64,000 nt of DNA from an uncultured Bacteroidota bacterium (lineage in GTDB: Bacteria > Bacteroidota > Bacteroidia > Flavobacteriales > Flavobacteriaceae): assembly GCA_902582405.1 (NCBI GenBank), contig CACHSA010000006.1:1-64000 (forward strand), in the 5' to 3' direction. The position numbers and the translations under genes were made by a program. Under the pieces are notes generated by a model, which saw only the letters and a program-made list of their open reading frames with translations, did no database searches and was not told where the DNA came from. The first letter of the stretch is position 1. Every line of letters starts with the position of its first letter. Below are positions 53,311-62,111 of this stretch, piece after piece.

Positions 53311-54515
53311 AAATCTTCTATTATTTCATTAAAGAGCTTTAATGACAAATCCGTCTTTGTTGCTAATTCAAACGATACAGACTTTTTTCTAGTTATGTAT
53401 TTGCCTTGGTTATAGTCAGAATTAAAGATATTTTGCTTTTCGTTTAAAATATTTAGAAAAATTGCATCCAAATTTTTACTAACCAACTTTTTAAAAGCAT
53501 TTTTCTCTCCATCATTTGTTTCTAATGCGAACCCAAAAAGAAATTGATTTTTTTTAATTTTTCCTAAATTATGTAGTATATCAATATTTTTTTTAAGAGA
53601 TATTTCATTCAAATTTTCAGTTTTTTTAATCTTAGATTTATAGGACTTCGTTGGAACAAAATCAGCAACAGCTGCTGCAGAAATAAATATCTCTACATTA
53701 AAAAAATACTTTAAAATTTCATTATACATTTCATTAGCAGAAACAACATTTATCAAATTAATAGATTGATTTAAAATTTTTAAAGAGGTTGGTCCAGATA
53801 TCAAAGTTACATTTGCACCAAGATTTGCGGCAACCTCAGCTAAAGCAAAACCCATTTTGCCAGAGGAAAAATTACCAATAAATCTTACAGGATCAATTTT
53901 TTCATAGGTGGGACCAGCAGAGATAAGTATGCTTTTTCCTTTCAATAGATGTTCATTGTTTAGGTCTTTGATTAAATATTTAATTATATTTTCAGGTTCC
54001 ATCATCCTTCCTTTACCTTTTAAACCACTAGCTAAATCTCCATTTTCAGATTCTAAAATTATATTTCCAAAACTTTTTAATTTATTTAAATTTTCCTGAT
54101 TGCTTGGATGTTTGTACATGTCAAGATCCATAGAGGGAGCAACGTAAACAGGACATTTAGCTGATAAGTAGCAGGCTAATAATAAATTATCGCATCTCGC
54201 AGATGCCATTGAGGAAATGGTATTTGAAGTTGCTGGTGCTATAATTATTAAATCGGCCCATAAAGATAATTCAACATGATTATTCCATTCAGAATTATCT
54301 TGCCCATCTTTTATTTCTGTAAAAGAAGAACTAACTGGATTCTTCGATAATGTAGAAAGAGTTGTTGCGGTTACAAAATCAGTTGCACTAGGTGTTAACA
54401 CTACCTTTACCTCCGCTCCTTTTTTAATTAGTGACCTAACCAAAAGAGCAGATTTGTAAGCTGCTATGCTTCCAGAGATACCTAGGAGCACCTTTTTACC
54501 TCCAAGAGTTAGCAT
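53307..54515 (-). CDS. coaBC: Bifunctional phosphopantothenoylcysteine decarboxylase / phosphopantothenate-cysteine ligase
   Basis: A 402-residue fusion for two CoA steps. The N-terminal CoaC flavoprotein starts GISGSIAAYKSALLVRSL, with the active-site His in NHVELSLWAD near 73 and the PSMDLDMYKHP motif. The C-terminal CoaB domain begins near 195 with ISAGPTYEKIDPVRFIGNFSSGKMG and has SAAVADFVP. It shares a base with the end of rpoZ and overlaps DUF4835 by four, a tight operon. Confidence 0.95.
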   Translation of the reverse strand: MLTLGGKKVLLGISGSIAAYKSALLVRSLIKKGAEVKVVLTPSATDFVTATTLSTLSKNPVSSSFTEIKDGQDNSEWNNHVELSLWADLIIIAPATSNTISSMASARCDNLLLACYLSAKCPVYVAPSMDLDMYKHPSNQENLNKLKSFGNIILESENGDLASGLKGKGRMMEPENIIKYLIKDLNNEHLLKGKSILISAGPTYEKIDPVRFIGNFSSGKMGFALAEVAANLGANVTLISGPTSLKILNQSINLINVVSANEMYNEILKYFFNVEIFISAAAVADFVPTKSYKSKIKKTENLNEISLKKNIDILHNLGKIKKNQFLFGFALETNDGEKNAFKKLVSKNLDAIFLNILNEKQNIFNSDYNQGKYITRKKSVSFELATKTDLSLKLFNEIIEDL

Positions 54516-54841
54516 TAAACTTCCTCGTCAGGATTTCTGTGATAAATTTTGTTTTTAATCCATTCCTCAATAGCCATCGCATGAGGTTTTGGTAAGCTCT
54601 CGTAAAATTTTGAGACCTCTATCTGCTCTTTGTTTTCAAAAATTTCTTCCAAGCTATCATTGTGTGTAGCAAATTCCTCCAACTTTTCGTGTAATTCTTT
54701 TCTAATATCTGTATTTATTTGTGCAGATCTTTTAGATATTATTGAAATTGCTTCGTAAATATTATCTACACCTTTTTCTATTTTACTTCTATTGTAAGTT
54801 GAGGTTGTTACTGGGGCTTTTGATTCTCTATATTTAGTCAT
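54515..54841 (-). CDS. rpoZ: DNA-directed RNA polymerase omega subunit (Bacteroidota type)
   Basis: A 108-residue small protein matching the divergent Bacteroidota omega: KGVDNIYEAISIISKRSAQINTD is the conserved core that contacts beta-prime, followed by an acidic helical tail (EEFATHNDSLEEIFENKEQ) and KPHAMAIEEWI. It stabilises RNA polymerase assembly. Between bamD (10 nt upstream) and coaBC (one-base overlap); rpoZ-coaBC linkage is ancient and also seen outside the phylum. Confidence 0.9.
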   Translation of the reverse strand: MTKYRESKAPVTTSTYNRSKIEKGVDNIYEAISIISKRSAQINTDIRKELHEKLEEFATHNDSLEEIFENKEQIEVSKFYESLPKPHAMAIEEWIKNKIYHRNPDEEV

Positions 54842-54851
54842 TTTTAAAAAT

Positions 54852-55664
54852 TTAGGTATTATTTTTATTAATTATTTTTATCTGTTTTTGTATTTCTTCA
54901 AGCTTTTCAGAAATATCATCCATAAAAAGTGTCTCAGGAAAGTATCTCAAAATTGCATTGTGAGTTTCTATAGCTCCTTCAAGTCTTTGGAGTTTCTTAT
55001 TAGGAACACTGTTAGTAGCAATTTCATATTGAGATAAAAATTTGAAATAAAGGGCATTTTCTCTAAACGGTGTACCAGGAAAATTAGATATAAAATTATC
55101 TAAAGAACTAATTGCAGCTTTATAATCTCGAATAGTATAATATTGTTTTGAAATTTCAAAGTCTTTTTTTTCAAGTTTTACTTGCAATTCTTTAATATAG
55201 CTGTTAGCTTCTGATAAATAATTTGATTTGGGATAATTATCAATAAAAATTTGCAATTTTTCCATTGCTTCGTTAGTATTTTCTTGATCCAAACTATAAA
55301 TAGGGGATAACATATAGTAACATTTTGCTATCATAAAGTTAGCTTCGTCTAATTTTTCGCTTTTAGGAAAAGATTTTACAAAATTTTCAAACTGGTAAGC
55401 GGCTAAATAGTAATTTCCAAGTTGATAATGGGAATTGGCAAAAAAATAAATCAGTCTTTGGGACTGTGGTTTTCCTCTATATGCAGGGATAATTTGCTCA
55501 TAAAGTCGATTAGCTCGTCTGTATTCTCCATTATCATAATAATTTTGGGCTGCTTTTAACTTAGGAGCAGTTTCCTTACTATTAAGAATCTTCTGATAAC
55601 TATTACATGAGAACACAAACAAACTCAATAATAGATAAACTTTTCTTAGATTAAACAAAAACAT
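54852..55664 (-). CDS. bamD: Outer membrane assembly lipoprotein BamD
   Basis: A 270-residue lipoprotein with five TPR-like repeats. Signal: LRKVYLLLSLFVFSC (lipobox ending at about Cys19). The repeats include YYDNGEYRRANRLYEQIIP, QLGNYYLAAYQFENFVKSFPKS and IRDYKAAISSLDNFISNFPGT. BamD joins BamA in inserting outer-membrane beta-barrel proteins. The ATG at 55664 is used; the track's TTG at 55670 overlaps a TAnnTTTG promoter box. It heads bamD-rpoZ-coaBC-DUF4835. dapA lies 56 nt upstream. Confidence 0.92.
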   Translation of the reverse strand: MFLFNLRKVYLLLSLFVFSCNSYQKILNSKETAPKLKAAQNYYDNGEYRRANRLYEQIIPAYRGKPQSQRLIYFFANSHYQLGNYYLAAYQFENFVKSFPKSEKLDEANFMIAKCYYMLSPIYSLDQENTNEAMEKLQIFIDNYPKSNYLSEANSYIKELQVKLEKKDFEISKQYYTIRDYKAAISSLDNFISNFPGTPFRENALYFKFLSQYEIATNSVPNKKLQRLEGAIETHNAILRYFPETLFMDDISEKLEEIQKQIKIINKNNT

Positions 55665-55667
55665 CCA

Positions 55668-55675
55668 CAAATTTA
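55668..55675 (-). promoter_or_regulatory. Candidate promoter -7 box directly before bamD
   Basis: taaatttg on the minus strand matches TAnnTTTG; its G is three bases before the bamD ATG. If used with the rnpB-like distance, the transcript would begin at the ATG. No TTG lies at the -33 distance, so a chance match is possible. Confidence 0.28.
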
Positions 55676-55720
55676 ATTAATAAAGTAGGAAATTAAAAAT
55701 ACTTACTCATATCTAAATTC

Positions 55721-56611
55721 TTAAAGTAAATTTTCCTGGAAAACTTTTAATTTTTCTTTAATTTCAAAGTATAAATTCTTATTTACTGGGGTGAGAGGTA
55801 GTCTTAAAATATTTTTACAATACCCCATTATTGAAAGCAAAGCTTTTATGCCTGCAGGATTTCCCTCTTTGAATAAAAGCTCTATAATATTTTTAATTTT
55901 TTTAAATTTTTGTGCTGCCTCTTGTGTTTTATTTTCTTTAGCTAAATTTATTATGTTAGAAAATTCTAATGGAAAAGCCCCAGCTACAACGCTAATGACT
56001 CCCGAACCACCATTTAAAACCAATTCAAGTGCAGTCAAATCGTCACCAGAAATAACATGAAAGTTTTTCGGACTATTTTTTAATAATTCTAACCCTTTAC
56101 TAATATTACCAGTCGCATCTTTTATTCCAACAATATTTTCAAATTTTTCAAGCAATTTAAAAATTGTTTGATTGGAAATCGACACACCCGTTCTTGAAGG
56201 AACATCATATAAAATTAATGGAAGAGGAGTAGCATTTGCTATATGCGAAAAATGCTGATATATTCCCTCTTGTGAAGGTCTATTGTAATATGGGCAAACT
56301 GATAAAATAGCACTGAAATTTTTCATGTCAAAATTTGAAAATTCGTTAACTATTTTTTGAGTGTTATTACCTCCAAAGCCAGCAACCAGCGGTAACCTTC
56401 CTCTATTAGACTTTACTACACATTCAAAAATTTTGTCTTTTTCTTCGAAATTAACACTATTGGATTCTCCAGTAGTACCAAGAACAACCAAATAATTTAT
56501 ACCATTATTGACATAAAAATCTATCAATGATCTATATGCGCCGAAGTCAATCTCTCCACTTTTCTTAAATGGGGTAATTATTGCTACACCTATTCCTTTT
56601 AAAAAATCCAA
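55721..56611 (-). CDS. dapA: 4-hydroxy-tetrahydrodipicolinate synthase
   Basis: A 296-residue TIM-barrel lyase, first enzyme of lysine/diaminopimelate synthesis. GTTGESNSVNFEEK near residue 45 holds the Thr-Thr pair, PLILYDVPSRTG near 131 the Tyr, and NIVGIKDATGN the Schiff-base Lys near 162. It competes with homoserine dehydrogenase (ThrA, same window) for aspartate semialdehyde. It begins one base after... the DUF6913-like gene stop, so the two are translated together. Confidence 0.96.
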   Translation of the reverse strand: MDFLKGIGVAIITPFKKSGEIDFGAYRSLIDFYVNNGINYLVVLGTTGESNSVNFEEKDKIFECVVKSNRGRLPLVAGFGGNNTQKIVNEFSNFDMKNFSAILSVCPYYNRPSQEGIYQHFSHIANATPLPLILYDVPSRTGVSISNQTIFKLLEKFENIVGIKDATGNISKGLELLKNSPKNFHVISGDDLTALELVLNGGSGVISVVAGAFPLEFSNIINLAKENKTQEAAQKFKKIKNIIELLFKEGNPAGIKALLSIMGYCKNILRLPLTPVNKNLYFEIKEKLKVFQENLL

Positions 56612-57121
56612 CTATATTGTTTTTAATACTTTAACATATTTTCTAAATTCGTTTTTGAATATATCTGTTTGAATTGGAAGAAAATCAAAAATAACATCAT
56701 TTATTCTAATATCAGTTTTTGTAAATCCAAAACTTAGCTTACATTCTCCTTTAACAGCTATCCATTTTAAATATAAATTGTCACAACCAAAAAAATTAAT
56801 TTGTAAATCAACTTTCCTTTTACATGCTTTAGTAAGCTTATCTGTGAAATTTCCAAAAAAACTAATATGATTTTTATCATAGTAATCCTTTTCATTTACT
56901 GGGTTTTCATTTAAATATGAGAATTTTATAAACGTGAAATTAACTTTCGATTCTGTTGTGTCGGATAAAAGATTCCTGAAATATTTTTCGTCAACAGGAA
57001 GGGTTTTATCTATAATCACCCTTACACTTTTGATTTTAAAATCAGATCTAACTATACCCTTGGAGATCTTTTTTTGGAAATCATTTTTATATTTTATTAA
57101 ATGGAATAGTTTTCTAAACAC
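56612..57121 (-). CDS. Hypothetical protein, probable DUF6913 family
   Basis: A 169-residue soluble protein. The basic N-terminus (FRKLFHLIKYKNDFQKK) leads into strand-rich segments (IKSVRVIIDKTLPVDEKYF, KVNFTFIKFSY, HISFFGNF, KVDLQINFFGCDNLYLKWIA). Position upstream of dapA and the general pattern match the uncharacterised flavobacterial DUF6913 family, though I identify it from memory only. No signal peptide, membrane helix or catalytic motif. It starts with GTG and abuts dapA without a gap. Function unknown. Confidence 0.65.
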   Translation of the reverse strand: MFRKLFHLIKYKNDFQKKISKGIVRSDFKIKSVRVIIDKTLPVDEKYFRNLLSDTTESKVNFTFIKFSYLNENPVNEKDYYDKNHISFFGNFTDKLTKACKRKVDLQINFFGCDNLYLKWIAVKGECKLSFGFTKTDIRINDVIFDFLPIQTDIFKNEFRKYVKVLKTI

Positions 57122-57189
57122 CTATTTTAATATTTTAAAAACATTACACGTAAAGATAAAATAAATCAGATCAAAACTTATTTAGCATG

Positions 57190-59181
57190 TTATGTATTTA
57201 ACATTTTTAAAAAATCATTTTCACTAATAATTGGTATGTTTAAGAGCTTTGCTTTTTGTTTTTTTGTTGGTCCAATCGACTCCCCACCGATTATAATTTT
57301 GGTCTTAGAATTAACAGCGGATGACAACTTTCCACCATTTTCAAGAACCAACTGTTTGATTTTTTCTCGCGTTAAATTTTCAAAAGTGCCAGATATTACA
57401 ATTATGTCGCCATTTAGAATGTTTGATTTATTTTTAGTTTTATCAATCTTAAAATTGATATCTGCATCGGAGAGTCTTTCAATAATCAATAAATTTTCAG
57501 GATTTTCGAAATAATTTTTGACACTATTAACAATTTTTTCTCCTATTTCTTCAACTGAAACTAAATCGTCGTAGCTAGAATTAATTAAATTATCGATTGA
57601 CTCAAAGTGATTTGCCAACTTTGATGCGACTGTTTCCCCAACATGTCTAATTCCAATAGAAAAAAGAACTTTTTGGAAAGGTTGTTTTTTAGATTGCTTT
57701 ATCGATTCTATTAAATTCAATGCTGACTTTTCAGCCATACCCTCCAGATTTATTAATTTTTCGATTTCAACTTCATATATATCAGCAATATTATTAATTA
57801 TACCTTCATTAAATAACAAAGACACTCTTTCACTACCAAATCCTTCAATATTCATTCCTTTTCGAGATACAAAGTGTTGAATTTTTCCTATTATTTGAGT
57901 TTTACAATTATTTTCGGCTTTACAATAATGTTGGGCCTCTCCTTGAATTTTTTCTAATTTTGAACCACAATCGGGGCAGTTCTCTATGAATTTGATATCA
58001 TTAACCAGGCTAGGCCTTCTAAGTTTATCGAATCCAACTATTTTTGGGATAATTTCTCCTCCTTTTTCAACGTATACATAGTCACCTATTCTAAGACCGA
58101 GTTTTTCAATTTGATCAGAATTATGTAATGATGCTCTTTTGACAATGGTACCCGAAAGATTAATAGGCTCAAAATTGGCTACAGGAGTAATAGCTCCAGT
58201 CCTACCAACCTGATAAGTAACAGATAAAAGTTTAGTACTTTGTCTTTCTGCTTTAAATTTATAAGAAATAGCCCATCTTGGAACTTTTGATGTAAAGTCT
58301 AATTCGTTCTGAATTTTAATTGAATTAACTTTAATCACAATACCATCTATTTCGTAAGGTAATTCACTCTTTTTTTTTTCCCAAAAATCAATAAAATCAA
58401 AAATTTCGTTTATTGAGTTTGCCCTTTTCATACTTTCTGGAATGAAAAAACCCCATTGCCTTGATTTTTCTAGCAACTCTGAATGGTATATACTTGAATT
58501 TTCACCAACTACTGAATAAAAAAAACATTTTAATTTTCTTGATGCGACTTCTTTACTGTCTTGAAGTTTTAATGATCCCGAAGCCGTGTTTCTCGGGTTA
58601 CTAAATAAAGGTAGACCTTTAGCTTTTCTTTCATTGTTTAGATTAATAAAACTATCGATTGGTAAAATAACTTCTCCTCTAATCTCAAATTTTTCTGGAT
58701 ATATACCATTTAAAATCAAAGGGATATTTTTAATTGTCTTAATATTCAATGTGACATCATCACCTTTGATACCATCTCCCCTGGTTAGTGCTCTCTTTAA
58801 TTTACCTCTTTCGTAATATAAGTTAATTGAAGCCCCATCAAATTTTAGTTCACAGTTAAAGTCATTTACTTTATTTCCGTATTTTTTTTCAATTCTTTTA
58901 ATCCATTCTATTATTTCATTTTTAGAATAAGTGTTTGCAAGAGAATACATGGGGTATCTATGACTGAAACTTTTAAATTTTTTAGTAATCTCACCTCCTA
59001 CTCTAACTGTGGGAGAATTCTCATCATAAAATTGAGGATATTTTTTCTCTAATTTTTCTAGCTTTTTCAAAAGCATATCAAATTCAAGGTCTGAAATCAA
59101 ACTTTCGTCTTTGTTGTAATACAAATAATTATAATGATGAAGTTTATTTCTTAGACTTGTAATTTGTTCTTCAGGAGTCAT
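57190..59181 (-). CDS. ligA: NAD+-dependent DNA ligase
   Basis: A 663-residue replicative ligase that seals nicks. Domain Ia is at the N-terminus; the adenylated lysine is in CELKFDGASINLYYERG near residue 113; the OB domain follows; a Cys4 zinc finger (CPDCGSK ... HYCKAENNCK) lies near 400; helix-hairpin-helix repeats occupy about 430-570 and a BRCT domain the last ~75 residues. All parts are present. It overlaps prmC by four bases. It lies 68 nt upstream of the DUF6913-like gene. Confidence 0.97.
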   Translation of the reverse strand: MTPEEQITSLRNKLHHYNYLYYNKDESLISDLEFDMLLKKLEKLEKKYPQFYDENSPTVRVGGEITKKFKSFSHRYPMYSLANTYSKNEIIEWIKRIEKKYGNKVNDFNCELKFDGASINLYYERGKLKRALTRGDGIKGDDVTLNIKTIKNIPLILNGIYPEKFEIRGEVILPIDSFINLNNERKAKGLPLFSNPRNTASGSLKLQDSKEVASRKLKCFFYSVVGENSSIYHSELLEKSRQWGFFIPESMKRANSINEIFDFIDFWEKKKSELPYEIDGIVIKVNSIKIQNELDFTSKVPRWAISYKFKAERQSTKLLSVTYQVGRTGAITPVANFEPINLSGTIVKRASLHNSDQIEKLGLRIGDYVYVEKGGEIIPKIVGFDKLRRPSLVNDIKFIENCPDCGSKLEKIQGEAQHYCKAENNCKTQIIGKIQHFVSRKGMNIEGFGSERVSLLFNEGIINNIADIYEVEIEKLINLEGMAEKSALNLIESIKQSKKQPFQKVLFSIGIRHVGETVASKLANHFESIDNLINSSYDDLVSVEEIGEKIVNSVKNYFENPENLLIIERLSDADINFKIDKTKNKSNILNGDIIVISGTFENLTREKIKQLVLENGGKLSSAVNSKTKIIIGGESIGPTKKQKAKLLNIPIISENDFLKMLNT

Positions 59182-60017
59182 TTTTGAAATTTTATATACC
59201 TATTTCTTTTAAATATATCTTTTTTCAATTCGTAATTAGAAAAACTATATTTCCTAGAAAGCGATATTAAATCACTTTTAAATTGGGGGTTTATTTCAAA
59301 ATATAATAGACCACCTGATTTCAATTTTAGTTTTGAAATATCAAATATCCTCTTATAAAAAGTCAAAGGTTCTTCATCTTTTACAAAAATTGATTTTTCT
59401 GGTTCAAAATTTAAAACATTCGATTTCATGGCTTTTTTTTCACTTTCAGCTACATATGGTGGGTTTGACACAATAATATCAATTTCATTAAAGTTATTCC
59501 ATGTAAAAATATCAGCATGAATATAATTAATATTTACTGAATTCCTAGAAGAATTATGCTTTGCTAAATCGATTGCTTTTTTATTGATTTCAAGTGCGGA
59601 AATATCCCATTTGTTTCGTTTCATCTTCATAACAATAGCTATGCAGCCACTTCCAGAACAAATATCAATAACATTTATTTTTGAATTTTTATTTTCATTT
59701 AAAACCCAATCAACTAGACCCTCCGTCTCAATTCTCGGTATTAGTACACTTTCGTTTACGTAAAATTTATAGTTATAAAATCTAGTTTCACCAATAATAT
59801 ATTGATAAGGTTTGCCTTTTTTTAATTCATTTGCAAACTTGTTAATCTTATCTAATTCAATCTTAGATAGTGTATAATCTCGATTTAAATAAAATTTAGT
59901 TATATCGAAAGATAGAAATTCTTCCAAAACAACTTTAAATAATGAGGAAATTTCCTCTACTGTGTATAGCCCAGTTAAATCAGAACGAAACTTAGAGTTG
60001 AATTCACCTATTTTCAT
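59178..60017 (-). CDS. prmC: Peptide chain release factor N5-glutamine methyltransferase
   Basis: A 279-residue SAM methyltransferase that modifies the GGQ glutamine of release factors. The N-terminal helical domain is followed by the SAM motif VIDICSGSGCIAIVM near 117 and the catalytic NPPYVAESEK near 187. PYQYIIGETRFYNYKF is the family linker. It overlaps both neighbours by four bases, ligA downstream and the GNAT gene upstream, so all three form one transcription unit. Confidence 0.95.
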   Translation of the reverse strand: MKIGEFNSKFRSDLTGLYTVEEISSLFKVVLEEFLSFDITKFYLNRDYTLSKIELDKINKFANELKKGKPYQYIIGETRFYNYKFYVNESVLIPRIETEGLVDWVLNENKNSKINVIDICSGSGCIAIVMKMKRNKWDISALEINKKAIDLAKHNSSRNSVNINYIHADIFTWNNFNEIDIIVSNPPYVAESEKKAMKSNVLNFEPEKSIFVKDEEPLTFYKRIFDISKLKLKSGGLLYFEINPQFKSDLISLSRKYSFSNYELKKDIFKRNRYIKFQK

Positions 60018-60496
60018 TTCAGTTTTTTAATTAACCAAACATTACATGATGTGTGGCCAGTATTTCCAATAGGGCCGTCAATGTAGATAAACCCTTTTTT
60101 CAGATAAAGTTTTTGTGCTGCTTTCATGTATGGTAAAGTTTCAATATAACAATATTTAAATTCTTTATCTATTGCGAAACTCAAACATCTTTCAATCATT
60201 TCGTCTCCTAAACCTTTACCTCTAATTGAAGGAAGGAAATACATTTTCTGTAATTCACAAATATCATGATCAGCTTGGTTTAAATGTGATATTCCAGCTC
60301 CTCCACAAATTATTCCATTATTCTCAACTACATAATAAATAGATCTTTTCTTATCATATGTTTCGAACATAAAGTCAAGTTCAGGGTCAGCATACGCTGT
60401 TCCTTTTTTGGGGACTCCAATTTCAATTAAAACCTCACGTATTATTTTACTAAGGCTTAGATTATCCTTTTTACGAACTTGTCTGATTTTAAACAT
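60014..60496 (-). CDS. GNAT family N-acetyltransferase
   Basis: A 160-residue acetyltransferase. The acetyl-CoA-binding motif is RGKGLGDEMIERCL near residue 94, preceded by the ELQKMYFLPSIR strand. The C-terminus has YLKKGFIYIDGPIGNTGH. The substrate is not predictable. It is the first gene of the GNAT-prmC-ligA run, divergent from ribD by 47 nt, and overlaps prmC by four bases. It could be a small-molecule or protein acetylase. Confidence 0.87.
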   Translation of the reverse strand: MFKIRQVRKKDNLSLSKIIREVLIEIGVPKKGTAYADPELDFMFETYDKKRSIYYVVENNGIICGGAGISHLNQADHDICELQKMYFLPSIRGKGLGDEMIERCLSFAIDKEFKYCYIETLPYMKAAQKLYLKKGFIYIDGPIGNTGHTSCNVWLIKKLK

Positions 60497-60514
60497 TAAA
60501 GATTTTAATAATTT

Positions 60515-60522
60515 ATCTTTGC
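60515..60522 (+). promoter_or_regulatory. Candidate promoter -7 box for ribD
   Basis: tatctttg matches TAnnTTTG and would start transcription about 18 nt before the ribD TTG. No TTG at the -33 distance. The 47-nt gap is too short for an FMN riboswitch. Confidence 0.38.
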
Positions 60523-60543
60523 TTTTAAAACTAAAGATAAGGA

Positions 60544-61551
60544 TTGGAAAATCATAAAAAACACAAAAGATTTATGCAAAGGTGCTTTGACTTAGCTGTT
60601 AAAAGTCATGGATATACGTATCCAAACCCTCTTGTTGGATGCGTTATAGTAAGCGATAAAAAAATAATATCAGAAAGTTGGCACGAGAGAGCTGGTGAGG
60701 ATCATGCAGAAGTAATTGCAATAAAAAAAATAAAAGAAAAAAGAAAGTTAAAAAAATCAATTCTTTATGTAAATCTTGAACCATGTTGTCACACAGGTAA
60801 AACACCACCTTGCACCGAACTAATCATAAAAAGTGGAATCAAAAATGTTGTTATTGGTTGTCTTGACCCAAACGCTAATGTTAATGGAAAAGGAGTAAAA
60901 GAACTAGTTAAAAATGGAATTAATGTTGTAGTTGGAGTTTGTGAGGAACAAGCTTTAGAATTAAACAAGAGGTTCTTTTGCTTGCATGAAAAAAAAAGAC
61001 CCTATATAATTTTAAAATGGGCAGAATCGAAAGATGGCTTTATTGGTCCAAAAAAAAATACTAAAACTCAGGGTAAAGTTAATTATTTAACAAAAATGAA
61101 GGATAGAGTTTTAGTCCACAAATGGAGAAAAGAAGAAGAATCTATTCTTATTGGAGTTCAAACCCTGATAGATGACAATCCTAAGCTTACAAATAGATAT
61201 TGTCATGGCAGAAGTCCTATCAAAATTATATTCGACCCGAACGACCGTTCAGATAAATGTTCTAACGTATTTAAATCAAATAACTATTTACATCTAACAA
61301 ATAAAATGTTGAAAATTAAAAAAAATAACAAAAACGTTTTTATGGAAAAAGCATTAGAATTTCTATTCAAAAAAGAAATTTCCTCAATTTTAGTAGAGGG
61401 AGGGAGATTTACAATTCAAGAGTTTATAAATCAAAATATTTTTGATGAAATTAGAATATTTAAAACTAATAAAAAATTAAATGAAGGGACCAGAGCCCCA
61501 ATAATTTTAAAAAATATTGAAGAAAAGAAAATTAAAATTTATAAATCATAG
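60544..61551 (+). CDS. ribD: Bifunctional pyrimidine deaminase / reductase RibD
   Basis: A 335-residue riboflavin-pathway enzyme. The deaminase half has the zinc motif GEDHAEVIAI near residue 50 and LEPCCHTGKTPPC near 78-90. The reductase half begins about 148 (PYIILKWAESKDGFIG) and includes ILVEGG near the C-terminus. It starts with TTG, matching the conserved N-terminal MQRCFDLA ten residues later. The reductase part is a little shorter than in E. coli. It ends with a 13-nt convergent overlap with the thioesterase gene. Confidence 0.94.
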   Translation: MENHKKHKRFMQRCFDLAVKSHGYTYPNPLVGCVIVSDKKIISESWHERAGEDHAEVIAIKKIKEKRKLKKSILYVNLEPCCHTGKTPPCTELIIKSGIKNVVIGCLDPNANVNGKGVKELVKNGINVVVGVCEEQALELNKRFFCLHEKKRPYIILKWAESKDGFIGPKKNTKTQGKVNYLTKMKDRVLVHKWRKEEESILIGVQTLIDDNPKLTNRYCHGRSPIKIIFDPNDRSDKCSNVFKSNNYLHLTNKMLKIKKNNKNVFMEKALEFLFKKEISSILVEGGRFTIQEFINQNIFDEIRIFKTNKKLNEGTRAPIILKNIEEKKIKIYKS

Positions 61552-61955
61552 TTTTTTTTGAAAATTGAAGCTAGTTTTTTAGGTACCCTGACTGGTTTGT
61601 TGGTTACCGAATCTAAAAATGCTAAATGTACTTTTCCAAAACAGATTTGTTTATTCTGGGAAGTTTCAATCTCATAGTTTAATTTTAGCCTTGAGAGAGG
61701 TAATTCTTCAATTCCAACCTTGACTGAAAAAAGGTCATCGAACTTTAAAGGAAATATATATTTTATTTCTGAATAAATTACTGGAAACAAAATACCATTT
61801 TCTTCAATTTTTTTGTAAGAAACACCAAGTTTAGTTAACCAATCAAGTCTTGCCAATTCAAAATATTTTAAATAATTGCTGTGATGAACAAATCCCATTT
61901 GGTCAGTTTCACAATACCTGACTTTTAAAGTAGAAGTTTTAAACTGAAATTTCAA
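61539..61955 (-). CDS. Acyl-CoA thioesterase, YbgC/4HBT family
   Basis: A 138-residue hotdog-fold thioesterase. VRYCETDQMGFVHHSNYLKYFELARLDWL holds the catalytic Asp and the family signature; the rest (IKYIFPLKFDDLFSV, RLKLNYEIE) matches the beta-strand pattern. It hydrolyses short or medium acyl-CoAs (4-hydroxybenzoyl-CoA-like). It starts with TTG, consistent with the family N-terminus. Convergent with ribD (13-nt overlap) and divergent from dnaA. Confidence 0.9.
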   Translation of the reverse strand: MKFQFKTSTLKVRYCETDQMGFVHHSNYLKYFELARLDWLTKLGVSYKKIEENGILFPVIYSEIKYIFPLKFDDLFSVKVGIEELPLSRLKLNYEIETSQNKQICFGKVHLAFLDSVTNKPVRVPKKLASIFKKNYDL

Positions 61956-62018
61956 AAATTGTAAATATTGATAGGCCCATAATTTCTAAAAAAAATAATT
62001 TAAAATCAATACCAAAAC

Positions 62019-62052
62019 TTGTTTTTTTTTATTTATTTTTTCAGCATATTTG
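62019..62052 (+). promoter_or_regulatory. Near-consensus promoter of dnaA (TTG-N23-CATATTTG)
   Basis: TTG at 62019-62021 and catatttg at 62045-62052 are 23 bp apart; the -7 box differs from TAnnTTTG only at its first base. It would give a leader of about 55 nt. I saw no DnaA box (TTATCCACA type) in the 156-nt gap upstream of dnaA, so autoregulation and an adjacent oriC are not supported here. Confidence 0.35.
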
Positions 62053-62111
62053 ATTAATCTAAATTGAAAAAACCAAATCATTATTTAAAAGAAAGTTATA
62101 TAGTATTATAA

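Noticed and set aside
60497-60543. FMN riboswitch upstream of ribD
   Set aside because: The gap is only 47 nt and contains none of the conserved RFN-element helices.
61956-62111. Possible replication origin upstream of dnaA
   Set aside because: No DnaA boxes or iterated repeats are visible in the gap; only a near-consensus promoter and poly-T tracts.
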